Assembly (NCBI GenBank): GCA_016194745.1
Contig: JACQBA010000012.1
Location: forward strand, 149,224 to 213,223
DNA length: 64,000 nt
Origin: Elusimicrobiota bacterium
GTDB taxonomy: Bacteria; Elusimicrobiota; Elusimicrobia; UBA1565; JACRDR01
Reading direction: 5' to 3'
How positions within the stretch are numbered: the stretch's first letter is position 1; each line of letters opens with the position of its first letter. The notes beneath the pieces are model-generated. The model did not search any database. It was given only the letters and a program-made list of their open reading frames with translations, and had not been told where the DNA came from. A program made the position numbers and the translations under genes. Below, one piece after another: positions 24,619-32,873 of the stretch.

Positions 24619-25877
24619 CCGAAGCGGCGCTGGCGCTCTTGGCCGCCCTCGCCTACCTGCCGTCCTTGGCCGGGGTCTTTCAGTTCGACGACTTCAACGT
24701 CATCGTCTACGAGCCGACGGTCCACTCGTGGGCGGCGCTGGCGGCGCGGCCGGGCATTCGGCCGCTGCTTAAGGCGAGCTACGTCCTGAGTTGGAGCTTG
24801 GGCCTGGGCCCGATAGGATTCACGGCGTTCAACGTCGCCGTCCACGCCTTGAACGCGGTTCTCCTCTACCGGATCGGGCTGCTCGTGTGCCGGCGCTGGT
24901 CCGTCGACTCGCCCTGGGCCGCCCTCGCGGCGGCGGCGCTCTTCGCATTGCACCCCGCGCAGACCGAGGCCGTCACCTACATCAGCGGCCGCTCGAGCTC
25001 GTTCATGTCCTGCGGCTATCTCGGCGCGCTGCTGCTCTACTTGCAAGGAGGACGGGTCCTCGCGTCGGCGTTTCTTTTCGCGCTGGCCTGCGCCGTCAAG
25101 GAGACGGCGTTGACGCTTCCCGCGGCTCTCGTCCTCTGCGACCTCAAGCTCGAGCGGCGGCAAGCGGCCCATTGGGCCCTCCTCGCGGCCGGCGCGGCGG
25201 TCCTGGCGGTCTACGCTCCTTATCGGTCCCTTTTGTCGTTCGGATTTGGCGAGCGCGGGGCGTTCGAGAACCTGCGCGCGCAGGCGGACGGGATCTTCTA
25301 TCTGATCGCTCGGCTCCTGACGTTGCGCGGCTACAACATCGATCCCGGTCTGCCGGTGCCGGCATCCTGGACGCCGGCTCTTGTTGCGGAAGCTCTGTCG
25401 CTGTCGGCTCTGCTGGCCCTCGGCATCTATTGGGCGCGTCGGCGGCCGTGGGCGGGCTTCGGCTTGCTCTGGTTCTTCCTGCAGCTCGCCCCGACGAATT
25501 CGTTCATTCCCAGGCTCGACGTGGCCAACGACCGGCAGTTGTATCTCGCGTGCTGGGGACCCCTGCTCGCGCTGTGCGTTGAGGTCTCGAGGCTCCGGGT
25601 TCCTTTGCCTTGGAAAGCCGGGGCGGCCGTCGCGGCGGCCTTGGCCTTCTCCGTGCCCTGCATTCTCCGGCAGCTCGACTATTCCAGCGAGATCAGGCTC
25701 TGGCAGTCCAGCGTGGCGCTGGCGCCCCGCAACGCGCGGGCTCACAACAACCTGGGGACGGCCTACGAGGAGGCCGGGCGCGTTGATGACGCGCGAGAGT
25801 CCTACCGGACGGCCGTGGCCCTCGAGCCGGGTTATCAACGAGCTCGCGTCAACCTGCGGCTGCTGGACGCTCACTGA
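24615..25877 (+). CDS. TMTC-like GT-C glycosyltransferase with TPR tail
   Basis: The 420-residue protein has about nine membrane segments, the early loop VFQFDDFNVIVYEP, a conserved ALFALHPAQTEAVTYISGRS and a cytosolic or periplasmic TPR tail (ARAHNNLGTAYEEAGRVDDA). This is the layout of bacterial TMTC-like/O-mannosyltransferase GT-C proteins, which use polyprenyl-phosphate sugars to glycosylate exported proteins. The acceptor is unknown. The start is the GTG overlapping the stop of the D,D-carboxypeptidase gene (GTGA). Confidence 0.75.
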   Translation: MTEAALALLAALAYLPSLAGVFQFDDFNVIVYEPTVHSWAALAARPGIRPLLKASYVLSWSLGLGPIGFTAFNVAVHALNAVLLYRIGLLVCRRWSVDSPWAALAAAALFALHPAQTEAVTYISGRSSSFMSCGYLGALLLYLQGGRVLASAFLFALACAVKETALTLPAALVLCDLKLERRQAAHWALLAAGAAVLAVYAPYRSLLSFGFGERGAFENLRAQADGIFYLIARLLTLRGYNIDPGLPVPASWTPALVAEALSLSALLALGIYWARRRPWAGFGLLWFFLQLAPTNSFIPRLDVANDRQLYLACWGPLLALCVEVSRLRVPLPWKAGAAVAAALAFSVPCILRQLDYSSEIRLWQSSVALAPRNARAHNNLGTAYEEAGRVDDARESYRTAVALEPGYQRARVNLRLLDAH

Positions 25878-25891
25878 CCCCGAGTCTTCTC

Positions 25892-26248
25892 CTAGCGCTT
25901 GCGGCGGGACTCGATCGAACCGAGGCGGCGCGAGTGATTCTTCAACTGATCCTCGTGCTCTTCCAGCCGATGCCCGTGAAGGACCGACTTGCGGTCGAAC
26001 CGCTCGACCTTGCGGGTGAAGGTGTCTATGGTCGAGACGACGCCGCGGCGCTCGTCTTGGGTCGCCATCCGCTCATCCATCTTCGAGGCCTTGGCTTCCA
26101 GCTTGTTTACGTTCACGGAGACCCGGAAAATGTCGGCTTTGAGCTACGACCGGACCGCGTCCAATCGCGCATCGATCGCCGAGAAGCGCCCGGCGATGAC
26201 GGCTATTTCCTTCTGAAAAACCTCGAGCGTGAGCGGCGTGTCCGACAT
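25892..26248 (-). pseudogene. Coiled-coil protein gene interrupted by an in-frame TAG
   Basis: One continuous frame encodes MSDTPLTLEVFQKEIAVIAG, continues to DARLDAVRS, then has a TAG (26143-26145), and resumes LKADIFRVSVNVNKLEAKAS through a Lys/Glu/Arg-rich coiled coil. The heptad-like pattern runs straight across the stop, and TAG differs from GAG by one base. A strong GGGAGG ribosome-binding site precedes the ATG. It is either a recent nonsense mutation, a readthrough site or a sequence error; alternatively the downstream 74 residues could start at their own GTG or ATG. Confidence 0.65.
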
Positions 26249-26371
26249 TCTCATGTCCTCCCGAGGGCACCCGTTTTCACCTTTCACCGGTGTCTAGAAG
26301 GGTCCATCAAGTCATACGAGCCAGGCCCGAAACGGTTCCCTCAGCCTGATTCTCCTGATACTTTCGAGAGT

Positions 26372-26722
26372 CTACGGCGCCCAGCGCACCACCGCCGCCC
26401 CAGGGGGCGTGCGGCGGCGCAGCCCGATCCCTGCGACCTCGGCGTCGATGATCGCGATCTCGGGCTCCCCAAGCGTCCATTTTCCGTCGAGGTGGAGAAC
26501 GCATCGGCGCGTCCCGATGCTCTTCATGACGCGGCCGATCGCTCGCGCGATCGTCGCGGCGTCCGAGGTCATCCCCGCGGTCTGATGTACGTCGCAGGTG
26601 TTGAACACGTCGCCCTCCTCCATTGCGCCCCGCCCGACGTCCACGGCGAGCGATCCTTCTCGATAGAGCCAGTACTCCCCGCGCAAATCGTTGACCTCGA
26701 CCGTCCAGTCCATGGGTTGCAT
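26372..26722 (-). CDS. Small hypothetical protein, 116 aa
   Basis: Unrecognised soluble protein with DWTVEVNDLRGEYWLYREGS, then GAMEEGDVFNTCDVHQTAGM, and a C-terminal beta stretch. It starts 4 bp after the stop of the DHFR-like reductase gene and is read in the same direction, so the two are probably co-transcribed. The C-terminal tail is Arg/Pro-rich (GLRRRTPPGAAVVRW). 26249-26371 holds no other gene. Confidence 0.55.
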   Translation of the reverse strand: MQPMDWTVEVNDLRGEYWLYREGSLAVDVGRGAMEEGDVFNTCDVHQTAGMTSDAATIARAIGRVMKSIGTRRCVLHLDGKWTLGEPEIAIIDAEVAGIGLRRRTPPGAAVVRWAP

Positions 26723-26725
26723 ATT

Positions 26726-27271
26726 CTATTTTCGCCTGTAGCGCAGCGCCACCACGCCGGACTTGAAGTGTTTGGCGTCGATGAACTTCAGTCTCGACGC
26801 GCGCCAGTCCACGAACAAGGTCGGCCCGTGCCCGGCCACGATCGGATGGACGACGAGCAGGTACTCGTCGATGAGGCCGAGTCGATGCAGTTCCTTCGCG
26901 AGTGCCGGACTCCCGAGGAGCAGCCCGCGCGGCGTACGCTTTTTGAGGTCCTTGACCCCGCCGGCGAGGTCGCCTTTCACGAGGTGAGTGTTACTCCAAG
27001 GGAAGTCGCGCCGCGCGGAGGAGACCACGTACTTGGGCTTGGCGTCCAGCTTGCGCGCCCAGTCCCGATCCAAGGGCCGCGCTTTCGGGTCGCGCGCCAC
27101 CGCCGGCCAGTAGCTCTCCATGAGCTCATACACCGTTCGTCCCCACAGCATCCCGCCCGCCGCGTCCATCAGGCGAGTCCAGTAGCGGAACAATTCGTCG
27201 TCGGCAACGATCGCGCGGTGGTCGCAGCAGCCGTCCAGCGTGACGTTCAGACCGAAGGTGAGCTGACCCAT
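26726..27271 (-). CDS. DHFR/RibD-like reductase
   Basis: The 181-residue protein fits the RibD C-terminal/dihydrofolate-reductase-like family: LTFGLNVTLDGCCDHRAIVA at the N-terminus, GGMLWGRTVYELMESYWP (the family G-R-T-YE motif) and GLIDEYLLVVHPIVAGHG near the end. Stand-alone members like this are NAD(P)H-dependent reductases of unknown substrate, not true folate enzymes. No riboflavin genes are nearby. Confidence 0.82.
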   Translation of the reverse strand: MGQLTFGLNVTLDGCCDHRAIVADDELFRYWTRLMDAAGGMLWGRTVYELMESYWPAVARDPKARPLDRDWARKLDAKPKYVVSSARRDFPWSNTHLVKGDLAGGVKDLKKRTPRGLLLGSPALAKELHRLGLIDEYLLVVHPIVAGHGPTLFVDWRASRLKFIDAKHFKSGVVALRYRRK

Positions 27272-27466
27272 GGCACCGGTTCCGCTAGCCCCGCTTCCTT
27301 CGAACGGAGATGACGATCGCGGCGGCTGGAATCGGCATGCTCGGCAATAATATCAACTTGTCGCGCGGGAAGGAACTTGCCGCCGGGCTCGAGAGCCAAG
27401 TCGGCGGCGTCGACCGGCGCGTGGATGCCATGTGACGGAGCTGCGGGAGGCGATGGCGCGGAGGAG

Positions 27467-28357
27467 CTACTTGCCGGCGAACGCCTTCTTCAACGCGGCG
27501 AGGTCGTAGCGCTTCATCGGCATGAAGGCCTGGGTCACGCGGTCGACTTGGGCGCGCGTGCCCTTCGTCAGCATCTCGCCCATCGCGGTCGGCCAGATTT
27601 GCCACGAGACGCCCCACTTGTCCTTGACCCAGCCGCACTGGTCGAATTTGGGATCGGCGGAAAGCTTGCGGGCGAAGGCGTCGAGCTCCCGCTGCGTCCG
27701 GCACGGGACGACGAGCGAGACGCCCTCGTCGAAGGCGAACGTGTGCTCGGCGGCGCTGTCCATCGCGGCGAGCCATTGGCCGTTCAGGCGCCAGTCGGAG
27801 TACATGAGCGTGCCCGCGTCGGGTCCGCCCTTCGGGTAGCGGGCGGCGGCGCCGCGCTTGGAGGGCTTGAAGACTTTGAGGTACAGCTTGAAGGCGTCCT
27901 CGGCTTTCCCCGCGACCTTCCCGGTGAACATTAAGGAAGGCACGATCGGCGGTCGTTTCGAGTCGTCGAGGATGAGCTGCCACGAGACCCCGAAGCGGTC
28001 CTGCACCCAGCCGTAGCGCTCGCTGAAGAAGTACTTGGCGAGCGGCATCAGCGTCTTGCCGCCGCGCGAGAGTTTATGCCAGAGCGCGTCCTGTTTCTTG
28101 CGCGCGCTTTTGTCCTTCTTCGCGCTAAAGGTGACGATGAAGGAGATCGACGGGTTCGGCTTGAAGTACGGCCCGCCGTCGAACGCCATGAAGGGCTGGC
28201 CGCCCAGCGTAAAGGTGAGCACGTCGAGGTCGCCGGACGGCGTGCCGTGCAAAGTCGCCGAGCTCGTGAGCTTCGAGCGCGGGAACGCCGAGCAGTAGAA
28301 TCGCGCGGCCTCTTTCGCTCCTTTGGTAAGCGCCAGGCAGGGGATGATCGGTCTCAT
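27467..28357 (-). CDS. Double PhnB-like VOC-fold protein
   Basis: The 296-residue protein has two consecutive VOC domains of the PhnB/3-demethylubiquinone-methyltransferase-like type. Domain one opens MRPIIPCLALTKGAKEAARF and contains GGQPFMAFDGG and YGWVQDRFGVSWQLI; domain two contains PSLMFTGKVAGKAEDAFKLY and CGWVKDKWGVSWQIWP. The function is unknown despite the misleading family name. The ATG at 28357 is preferred because TAGGAT (28365-28370) is 7 nt upstream. Confidence 0.85.
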   Translation of the reverse strand: MRPIIPCLALTKGAKEAARFYCSAFPRSKLTSSATLHGTPSGDLDVLTFTLGGQPFMAFDGGPYFKPNPSISFIVTFSAKKDKSARKKQDALWHKLSRGGKTLMPLAKYFFSERYGWVQDRFGVSWQLILDDSKRPPIVPSLMFTGKVAGKAEDAFKLYLKVFKPSKRGAAARYPKGGPDAGTLMYSDWRLNGQWLAAMDSAAEHTFAFDEGVSLVVPCRTQRELDAFARKLSADPKFDQCGWVKDKWGVSWQIWPTAMGEMLTKGTRAQVDRVTQAFMPMKRYDLAALKKAFAGK

Positions 28358-28425
28358 GGTCCGCATCCTAACAAAATGTGCGGCGGCAGCGTCTTGCTTG
28401 GCGGGGCGCGATGGCACCGTATGTC

Positions 28426-28556
28426 AACATTGGCTGCGGGATTTTGACGCCCACCGAGCACCACCGGCTGCTCCTGTCCGGGACAGGTTCCCTATCGGGA
28501 CGGTCAAGGTCCACCGATGGAGACTGGATATCGTAGCCCGCTTTCTAACGCCCTAG
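28426..28556 (-). repeat. Dispersed repeat, copy A
   Basis: An intergenic repeat 22 bp past the stop of the FMN reductase gene. On the plus strand it contains ATTGGCTGCGGGATTTTGAC, then CCCACCGAGCA, GGTCAAGGTCCACCG and a final TTTCTAACG. It aligns with copies at 33548-33665 (B) and 31825-31945 (C). The first 12-15 bases match the 3' end of tRNA-Gln. Nothing else is seen in 28358-28578. Confidence 0.7.
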
Positions 28557-28578
28557 AGCTTGGGAAGGCTTTCGAGCG

Positions 28579-29139
28579 TCATGCTCTGAGGTTTGCCTCA
28601 ACCCACGCGCCATAAGCATTCATGAATCCTTGCAGGAACTTTCGCGTTCCTTCGTTGACGAGCTTGCCGCTCTCGTCAAAGAGTTTGTCGGCTCCGCCGA
28701 TATAGACTTCCGGCTGCGCCATCGCGGGGACGTTTAGGAATACGAGCGACTGGCGCAAGTGGTGGTTGGCTCCGAATCCGCCGACAGCGCCGGGCGAGGC
28801 GGAGACGACGGCTCCTGGCTTGCCGTTCCACGCGCTCTTGCCATACGGCCTGGAGCCGACGTCGATCGCGTTCTTCAGCGCGGCCGGCACCGAGCGATTG
28901 TACTCGGGCGTCACGAAGAGGACCGCATCGGCCGCCTTGATACGGGCGCGAAACTCCGTCCAGGCTGCCGGAGGGTTATCATCGAGATCTTGATTGTACA
29001 TGGACAGTTGGCCGATCTCGACGACGGCGAGCTTGAGTCCGGCGGGCGCCAGTTCGCTGAGCGCGTTCGCCACCTTCCGGTTGATTGAATCCTTCCGCAG
29101 GCTGCCGACGATCACGGCGACGTCGTAAGTTTTTCCCAT
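28579..29139 (-). CDS. NADPH-dependent FMN reductase (flavodoxin fold)
   Basis: The 186-residue protein starts TYDVAVIVGSLRKDSINRKV, the FMN-phosphate loop of the NADPH-dependent FMN reductase family, and includes LFVTPEYNRSVPAALKNAID and KPGAVVSASPGAVGGFGANH. Such enzymes reduce quinones, chromate or azo compounds with FMN. It is the last gene of a four-gene operon with a DODA dioxygenase-like protein, a SnoaL-like protein and an alcohol dehydrogenase, 8 bp after the latter. Confidence 0.88.
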   Translation of the reverse strand: MGKTYDVAVIVGSLRKDSINRKVANALSELAPAGLKLAVVEIGQLSMYNQDLDDNPPAAWTEFRARIKAADAVLFVTPEYNRSVPAALKNAIDVGSRPYGKSAWNGKPGAVVSASPGAVGGFGANHHLRQSLVFLNVPAMAQPEVYIGGADKLFDESGKLVNEGTRKFLQGFMNAYGAWVEANLRA

Positions 29140-29147
29140 GGGGTCTC

Positions 29148-30254
29148 CTAGAACACGATGACCGGCTTGACCGTGGCGCCCGAGGCCGAGTCCTCGAACG
29201 CCTTGTTGATGTCTTCGAGTTTGTATTGCTTCGCGAGCTTCTCGACGGAGAACCGGCCCTGCCGCCACAGGGCCACGAGGCGGGGGATGAAGTCCTGCGG
29301 GACGGAACTGCCCTGGACGATCGTCTTGAACGTCCAGCCCCGCACGAGCGAGGCCCCGATTTCGAACGGAACCTCCGTGCCCGGCCGCGCGGCACCGACG
29401 AGGGCCAGAACGCCGCGAATGCCGAGCGCCGTCGCGAGATTCGTCAGCACCTTGGGCGCCGCAGTGGTGTCCAGGATATGATCGACGCCCTTGCCGCCCG
29501 TGAAACGCTGTAGCTCCTTGACCGTGTCCGAGGATTTGGCGTTGACCGTGTGCGTGGCGCCCAACTGCTTTGCCAACTCCAAACGGGAGTCGTGGACGTC
29601 GATGGCCACGATGGTCGTAGCGCCCGCGACGCGCGCGGCCATCACGGCCGCCAGGCCGACCGCGCCCGACCCGGACACGGCGACGGAGGAGCCTGCGCGC
29701 GGGCGCAACTCGTTCAGGATCGCCCCCGCTCCGGTCTGCATGCCGCAGCCGAGGAAGGCGACGGCGTCCAGCGGCACGTCCGCCGGCACCGGGATGAGCG
29801 CGCTCTCGACAACGTTGGCGTGCGTCGCGAAGGCCGACTGGCCGAAGAAATGCGAGGAATAGATCCGGCCGTCGGCGGACTTGAGCGCGGTCGTGCCGTC
29901 GCTCGTCCGCCGGCCGCCGAAATCCTCGGCAAACAGGTTCTCGCAGTATGCGACCTGCCCCGAGCGGCACTGGACGCAGTGCGTGCAATACGCCGCCGAC
30001 ATGATGACGTGGTCACCCTGCTTGACGGAGCGGACCTCCGAACCGACCTGCTCGACCACGCCTGCTCCCTCGTGCCCAAGAACCGCCGGAAGCGGCATCG
30101 GGTAGACCCCGTCGCGGACGACCGCATCCGTATGGCATACGCCCGTGGCCACGAGGCGCACGCGCGCTTCGTTGGGCCGGGGCTCGTCGAGCTCGAGCGT
30201 CTCGATCGTCAACGGCGACTTCAGTTCGCGGACGACGGCGGCTTTTATTTTCAC
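29148..30254 (-). CDS. Zinc-dependent alcohol dehydrogenase, aryl-alcohol type
   Basis: The 368-residue medium-chain dehydrogenase has catalytic zinc ligands in TGVCHTD and GHEGAGVVE, the structural zinc loop CTHCVQCRSGQVAYC and the nucleotide motif GSGAVGLAA. FFGQSAFATHANVVE resembles aryl/benzyl alcohol dehydrogenases and class III enzymes. It interconverts alcohols and aldehydes with NAD. The start is the GTG that overlaps the stop of the SnoaL-like gene (GTGA); an extension upstream would merely read that gene in another frame. Confidence 0.88.
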   Translation of the reverse strand: MKIKAAVVRELKSPLTIETLELDEPRPNEARVRLVATGVCHTDAVVRDGVYPMPLPAVLGHEGAGVVEQVGSEVRSVKQGDHVIMSAAYCTHCVQCRSGQVAYCENLFAEDFGGRRTSDGTTALKSADGRIYSSHFFGQSAFATHANVVESALIPVPADVPLDAVAFLGCGMQTGAGAILNELRPRAGSSVAVSGSGAVGLAAVMAARVAGATTIVAIDVHDSRLELAKQLGATHTVNAKSSDTVKELQRFTGGKGVDHILDTTAAPKVLTNLATALGIRGVLALVGAARPGTEVPFEIGASLVRGWTFKTIVQGSSVPQDFIPRLVALWRQGRFSVEKLAKQYKLEDINKAFEDSASGATVKPVIVF

Positions 30255-30787
30255 GGTTTCGCCTCGGCCATGATCTGATTCATGTAGTGCTGGTTGTCCC
30301 AGAACAGGTACTCCTTGTCGAACTTGCCGTCCTTCCAATGCGCGAGGGTCGCCATCGGCAGGATGAAGCTCTTGCCCGTAGGCTGGATCGTCTTGCCGTC
30401 CGCCGTCACCATGGGTTTGCTGAAGGTTCCGGTCATGACGCCGATGACCGCCGTCCATTCGCCGCTGCCGAACTTGACGGGGTGCGTCTTGATGGCGGTG
30501 TCCGGGGCGTAGGTGAACATGAACTTGAGGTCGTCGATGTGCTTCTGGATTCCCTTCGTCTCATGTCCGTCCGGCCAGACGACGGTGACGTCATCGGTGT
30601 GGCTCTCGTGGAGCCGGTCCCACTTCTGGTTCGAGAACACGTCGAAGTCGAGCGTATCGAACGTCTGGATTCGCTCCGCCACTCCGATCTTCTTATCCTT
30701 GGCCTCGGCACTCGAAAGCGAGCCGAGGGCCATGATCGCGCCAGCGGCAGCGACCGCCAGCGATACGGCCACTGTTTTCTTGTTCAT
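30251..30787 (-). CDS. Secreted SnoaL/NTF2-like protein
   Basis: The 178-residue protein has a signal peptide (AVAAAGAIMALGSLSSAEA) and an NTF2-like polyketide-cyclase (SnoaL) fold: WDRLHESHTDDVTVVWPDGH, then HIDDLKFMFTYAPD and GEWTAVIGVMTGTFSKPMV. Such domains bind small molecules or act as cyclases and isomerases; an exported version fused to nothing else is unusual. The gene has an AGGAG-type ribosome-binding site and overlaps the dehydrogenase gene. Confidence 0.75.
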   Translation of the reverse strand: MNKKTVAVSLAVAAAGAIMALGSLSSAEAKDKKIGVAERIQTFDTLDFDVFSNQKWDRLHESHTDDVTVVWPDGHETKGIQKHIDDLKFMFTYAPDTAIKTHPVKFGSGEWTAVIGVMTGTFSKPMVTADGKTIQPTGKSFILPMATLAHWKDGKFDKEYLFWDNQHYMNQIMAEAKP

Positions 30788-30808
30788 TGCGATTCTCCTT
30801 TTCCGTCT

Positions 30809-31588
30809 TTATTTGAGTCCAAAGCTCGCGCAGCGCATCGAGATCGAGGCATTCTCGAGGCCTTCATACTCCCAGCGCACCCGGTCGCCGTCGGCCGCTC
30901 CCAGAGCGTAGAGGTAGGGATACCAGTGATCCGGCGTCGGCACGCTGAGCGCGCCGCCCGGCATACCGCGCGAATCCCCGGCGAGGGCCTCGGCGTCGCC
31001 TTCCTCCGTCTTGGTCTTCACAAAGGCATCGAACTCGACATTCCAGTCGTAAGGCTCTGGATGCGCCGACCATTTGATCATCGGCAGGTTGTGGACGACG
31101 TTGCCGCTGCCGACGACCAAGATCCCCCGTTCCCGCAGCGGCGCCAATCGGCGGCCGAGCGCCAGGTGATAGGCTCCCGGCTGCTCGAAATAGACGCTGA
31201 GCTGGACGACCGGCACGTCGGCGGCGGGATACATGTGCCTAAGCACCGCCCAGGCCCCATGATCGAGGCCCCACAACTCGTCATCGAGTCGAACCTGCGG
31301 CTCATCCACGGTCTCCCGCACCAGCTCCGCGGTTTCGGGGCTTCCGGGCGCGGAATACTGGATCTCGAAGAGCTCCTTAGGGAAGCCGCCGAAATCGTGG
31401 ATGGTCTTGGGCTTGGGCATATGCGTCGCCCAGGTTCCCTCGGTCAGCCAGTGCGCCGACACGCAGACGACGGCCTTGGGCCGTTCGATCTCCCGACCCA
31501 GCCGGCCCAAGGTGCGTGTGTAATCGTTGTCGTGCAGCGCGTGCATCGGGCTTCCATGGCCGATGAACAGGACGGGCATTTTTTTCAT
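30809..31588 (-). CDS. ygiD: DODA-type extradiol dioxygenase (YgiD family)
   Basis: The 259-residue protein matches the 4,5-DOPA dioxygenase/YgiD family: MPVLFIGHGSPMHAL (metal-binding His), VSAHWLTEG, LDHGAWAVLRHMYP and GSGNVVHNL with the conserved histidines. These enzymes open catechol rings using a non-heme metal. As first gene of the operon, with a SnoaL-like protein, an aryl-alcohol-type dehydrogenase and a flavin reductase, it suggests handling of catechols, quinones or aromatic aldehydes; this is inferred from family membership only. Confidence 0.88.
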   Translation of the reverse strand: MKKMPVLFIGHGSPMHALHDNDYTRTLGRLGREIERPKAVVCVSAHWLTEGTWATHMPKPKTIHDFGGFPKELFEIQYSAPGSPETAELVRETVDEPQVRLDDELWGLDHGAWAVLRHMYPAADVPVVQLSVYFEQPGAYHLALGRRLAPLRERGILVVGSGNVVHNLPMIKWSAHPEPYDWNVEFDAFVKTKTEEGDAEALAGDSRGMPGGALSVPTPDHWYPYLYALGAADGDRVRWEYEGLENASISMRCASFGLK

Positions 31589-31745
31589 GGCGCCACCGCG
31601 GTCCGGATTATCTCAATTCCGTATGACGCCGACGCGACGCTTGCGCAACGCTTGCGTCATGATTTGCGCCCGCGAACAACGCGAAAGCCCCGCGTCCACC
31701 GATAGATAGGATCGCAGTCCGCTGCCGGAGCGACCGCCGCGTCCC

Positions 31746-31945
31746 AGTGTTCGAGTCCTAGTCGATCACCGTCTGGAGGCAAGAAAAAAAGCCCTTCCAT
31801 CGGAAGGGCTCCTTTCAGGTCGAGATTGGCTGCCGGACCTTGACGCTCAACGAACACATCTATCCTGCGTCAGAGACCACTTCGCTATCGCGTTGGTCAA
31901 AGTCCATCGTGGACGCTGGGAAATCGTTAAAAGTTTTTGACTGCG
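31746..31945. repeat. Dispersed repeat, copy C, with terminator and tRNA-Gln-flank copy
   Basis: 31746-31840 is a near-copy of 35912-36003, the region holding the tRNA-Gln 3' end, its terminator and the sequence beyond (GTGTTCGAG-CCTAGTCGAT). 31825-31945 aligns with repeats A and B and reaches past the stop of the methyltransferase gene. The hairpin AGCCCTTCC/GGAAGGGCT (31790-31810) is followed on the minus strand by a T-run. 31589-31745 shows no gene. Confidence 0.7.
31787..31810 (-). terminator. Rho-independent terminator after the methyltransferase
   Basis: A 9-bp stem (31790-31798 with 31802-31810) and a minus-strand run of T residues. It is almost the same as the tRNA-Gln terminator at 35945-35976. 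Confidence 0.75.
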
Positions 31946-32706
31946 CGAGTCGCGGCGAAACAGGCGATCCGGTCGCCAATGGCACTGCGTCCCGGCGGCC
32001 AGGAGTCCTCGTAGAAGCCGACGATGACAAGCCCCGCCTCAAGTTGACCGGACAACTGGACCTCAAGGGTGTGCCCGAAAGAAAGCGGCTCGCCCTTCGT
32101 CTTGAGCCGTGCGAGTTCCTCGGACGATAACTGCTCTTCGTCCGAGTAGGGCACGTGGAATCGTACGGCTGCTTCGCCTTTGTCGTCCTTTTCCGGATCC
32201 ACCAACCATAGTACAGGTAGGCAGAACCCCGCAAGCAAGGCCCCTCCCGGCTTCAAGATGCGTGCCACTTCACGCCAGACGGGGCGCGGATCGGGGATGA
32301 AGCAGTTTGAGACTGGATGAAAGACAAGATCGAACGACTCAGATGGAAATCGAGAAAGGTCGCGCATGTCGCCCTCCTCGACGTTGAGATCTAGTCTTTC
32401 CTGAACAGCGAGGGTGCGGTCTCGCTCTAACTGGATCGGCGAGGCGTCCAGCACGACGACACGAGCACCAGCGGCGGCTAGCACGGGGCCTTGCTGGCCG
32501 CCGCCACTAGCCAATCCCAAAACCCGCGCTCCACCGAGGCTTCCAAACCACGAGCGGGGCACTGGCTTCGTCGGCGTCAGAACTACGGACCAGTCGCCTC
32601 TTCGCGCTGCGTCTAGACACCCTGAATTGACCGGGACGGTCCACGGATTTCCCGCTTCCGCCTGGCGATTCCAAGCCTCCCGGTTGTACGCGAAGGGATC
32701 TCGCAT
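31927..32706 (-). CDS. Class I SAM-dependent methyltransferase
   Basis: The 259-residue protein has VLGLASGGGQQGPVLAAAGA as SAM-binding motif I, VVVLDASPIQLERDRTLA as motif II and a conserved FHPVSNCFIPDPRPVWREVA before the KPGG loop (RILKPGGALLAGF). It belongs to the ubiquinone/tocopherol methyltransferase-like group without a known substrate. A GATAAT element lies only 5 nt before the ATG. Its stop codon lies inside repeat copy C. Confidence 0.85.
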   Translation of the reverse strand: MRDPFAYNREAWNRQAEAGNPWTVPVNSGCLDAARRGDWSVVLTPTKPVPRSWFGSLGGARVLGLASGGGQQGPVLAAAGARVVVLDASPIQLERDRTLAVQERLDLNVEEGDMRDLSRFPSESFDLVFHPVSNCFIPDPRPVWREVARILKPGGALLAGFCLPVLWLVDPEKDDKGEAAVRFHVPYSDEEQLSSEELARLKTKGEPLSFGHTLEVQLSGQLEAGLVIVGFYEDSWPPGRSAIGDRIACFAATRAVKNF

Positions 32707-32738
32707 GCGGCATTATCCCATTTCAGATCAGGACGAAG

Positions 32739-32796
32739 AAGCCCTCCTTTCGGAGGGCTTGTGTTCGTTGTGAGTCAGGGTCGAGATTGGCTGCCC
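32739..32796. repeat. Hairpin plus partial tRNA-Gln-end copy
   Basis: The hairpin AAGCCCTCC-TTT-CGGAGGGCTT (32739-32760) is followed by GTCGAGATTGGCTGC (32780-32794), the same hairpin-plus-GGCTGC order seen at 31.8 kb and at tRNA-Gln. It lies between the divergent methyltransferase and 32874 genes, so it looks like a leftover rather than a working terminator. Confidence 0.6.
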
Positions 32797-32838
32797 GAAA
32801 CCGACAATATCAGAACCTGGCTCCGGGAACAGACGGAC

Positions 32839-32867
32839 TTTACAAGTTCGGGCTTCGGAGCTACCCT
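32839..32867 (+). promoter_or_regulatory. Promoter of the 32874 gene
   Basis: TTTACA (32839-32844), a 17-bp spacer and TACCCT (32862-32867), then 6 nt to the ATG at 32874. There is no ribosome-binding sequence. Confidence 0.7.
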
Positions 32868-32873
32868 TAAATA

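Noticed and set aside
27310..27435. A 41-codon plus-strand frame starting MTIAAAGIGMLGNNINLSRG
   Set aside because: No promoter, ribosome-binding site or family match; it overlaps no conserved feature and may be chance.
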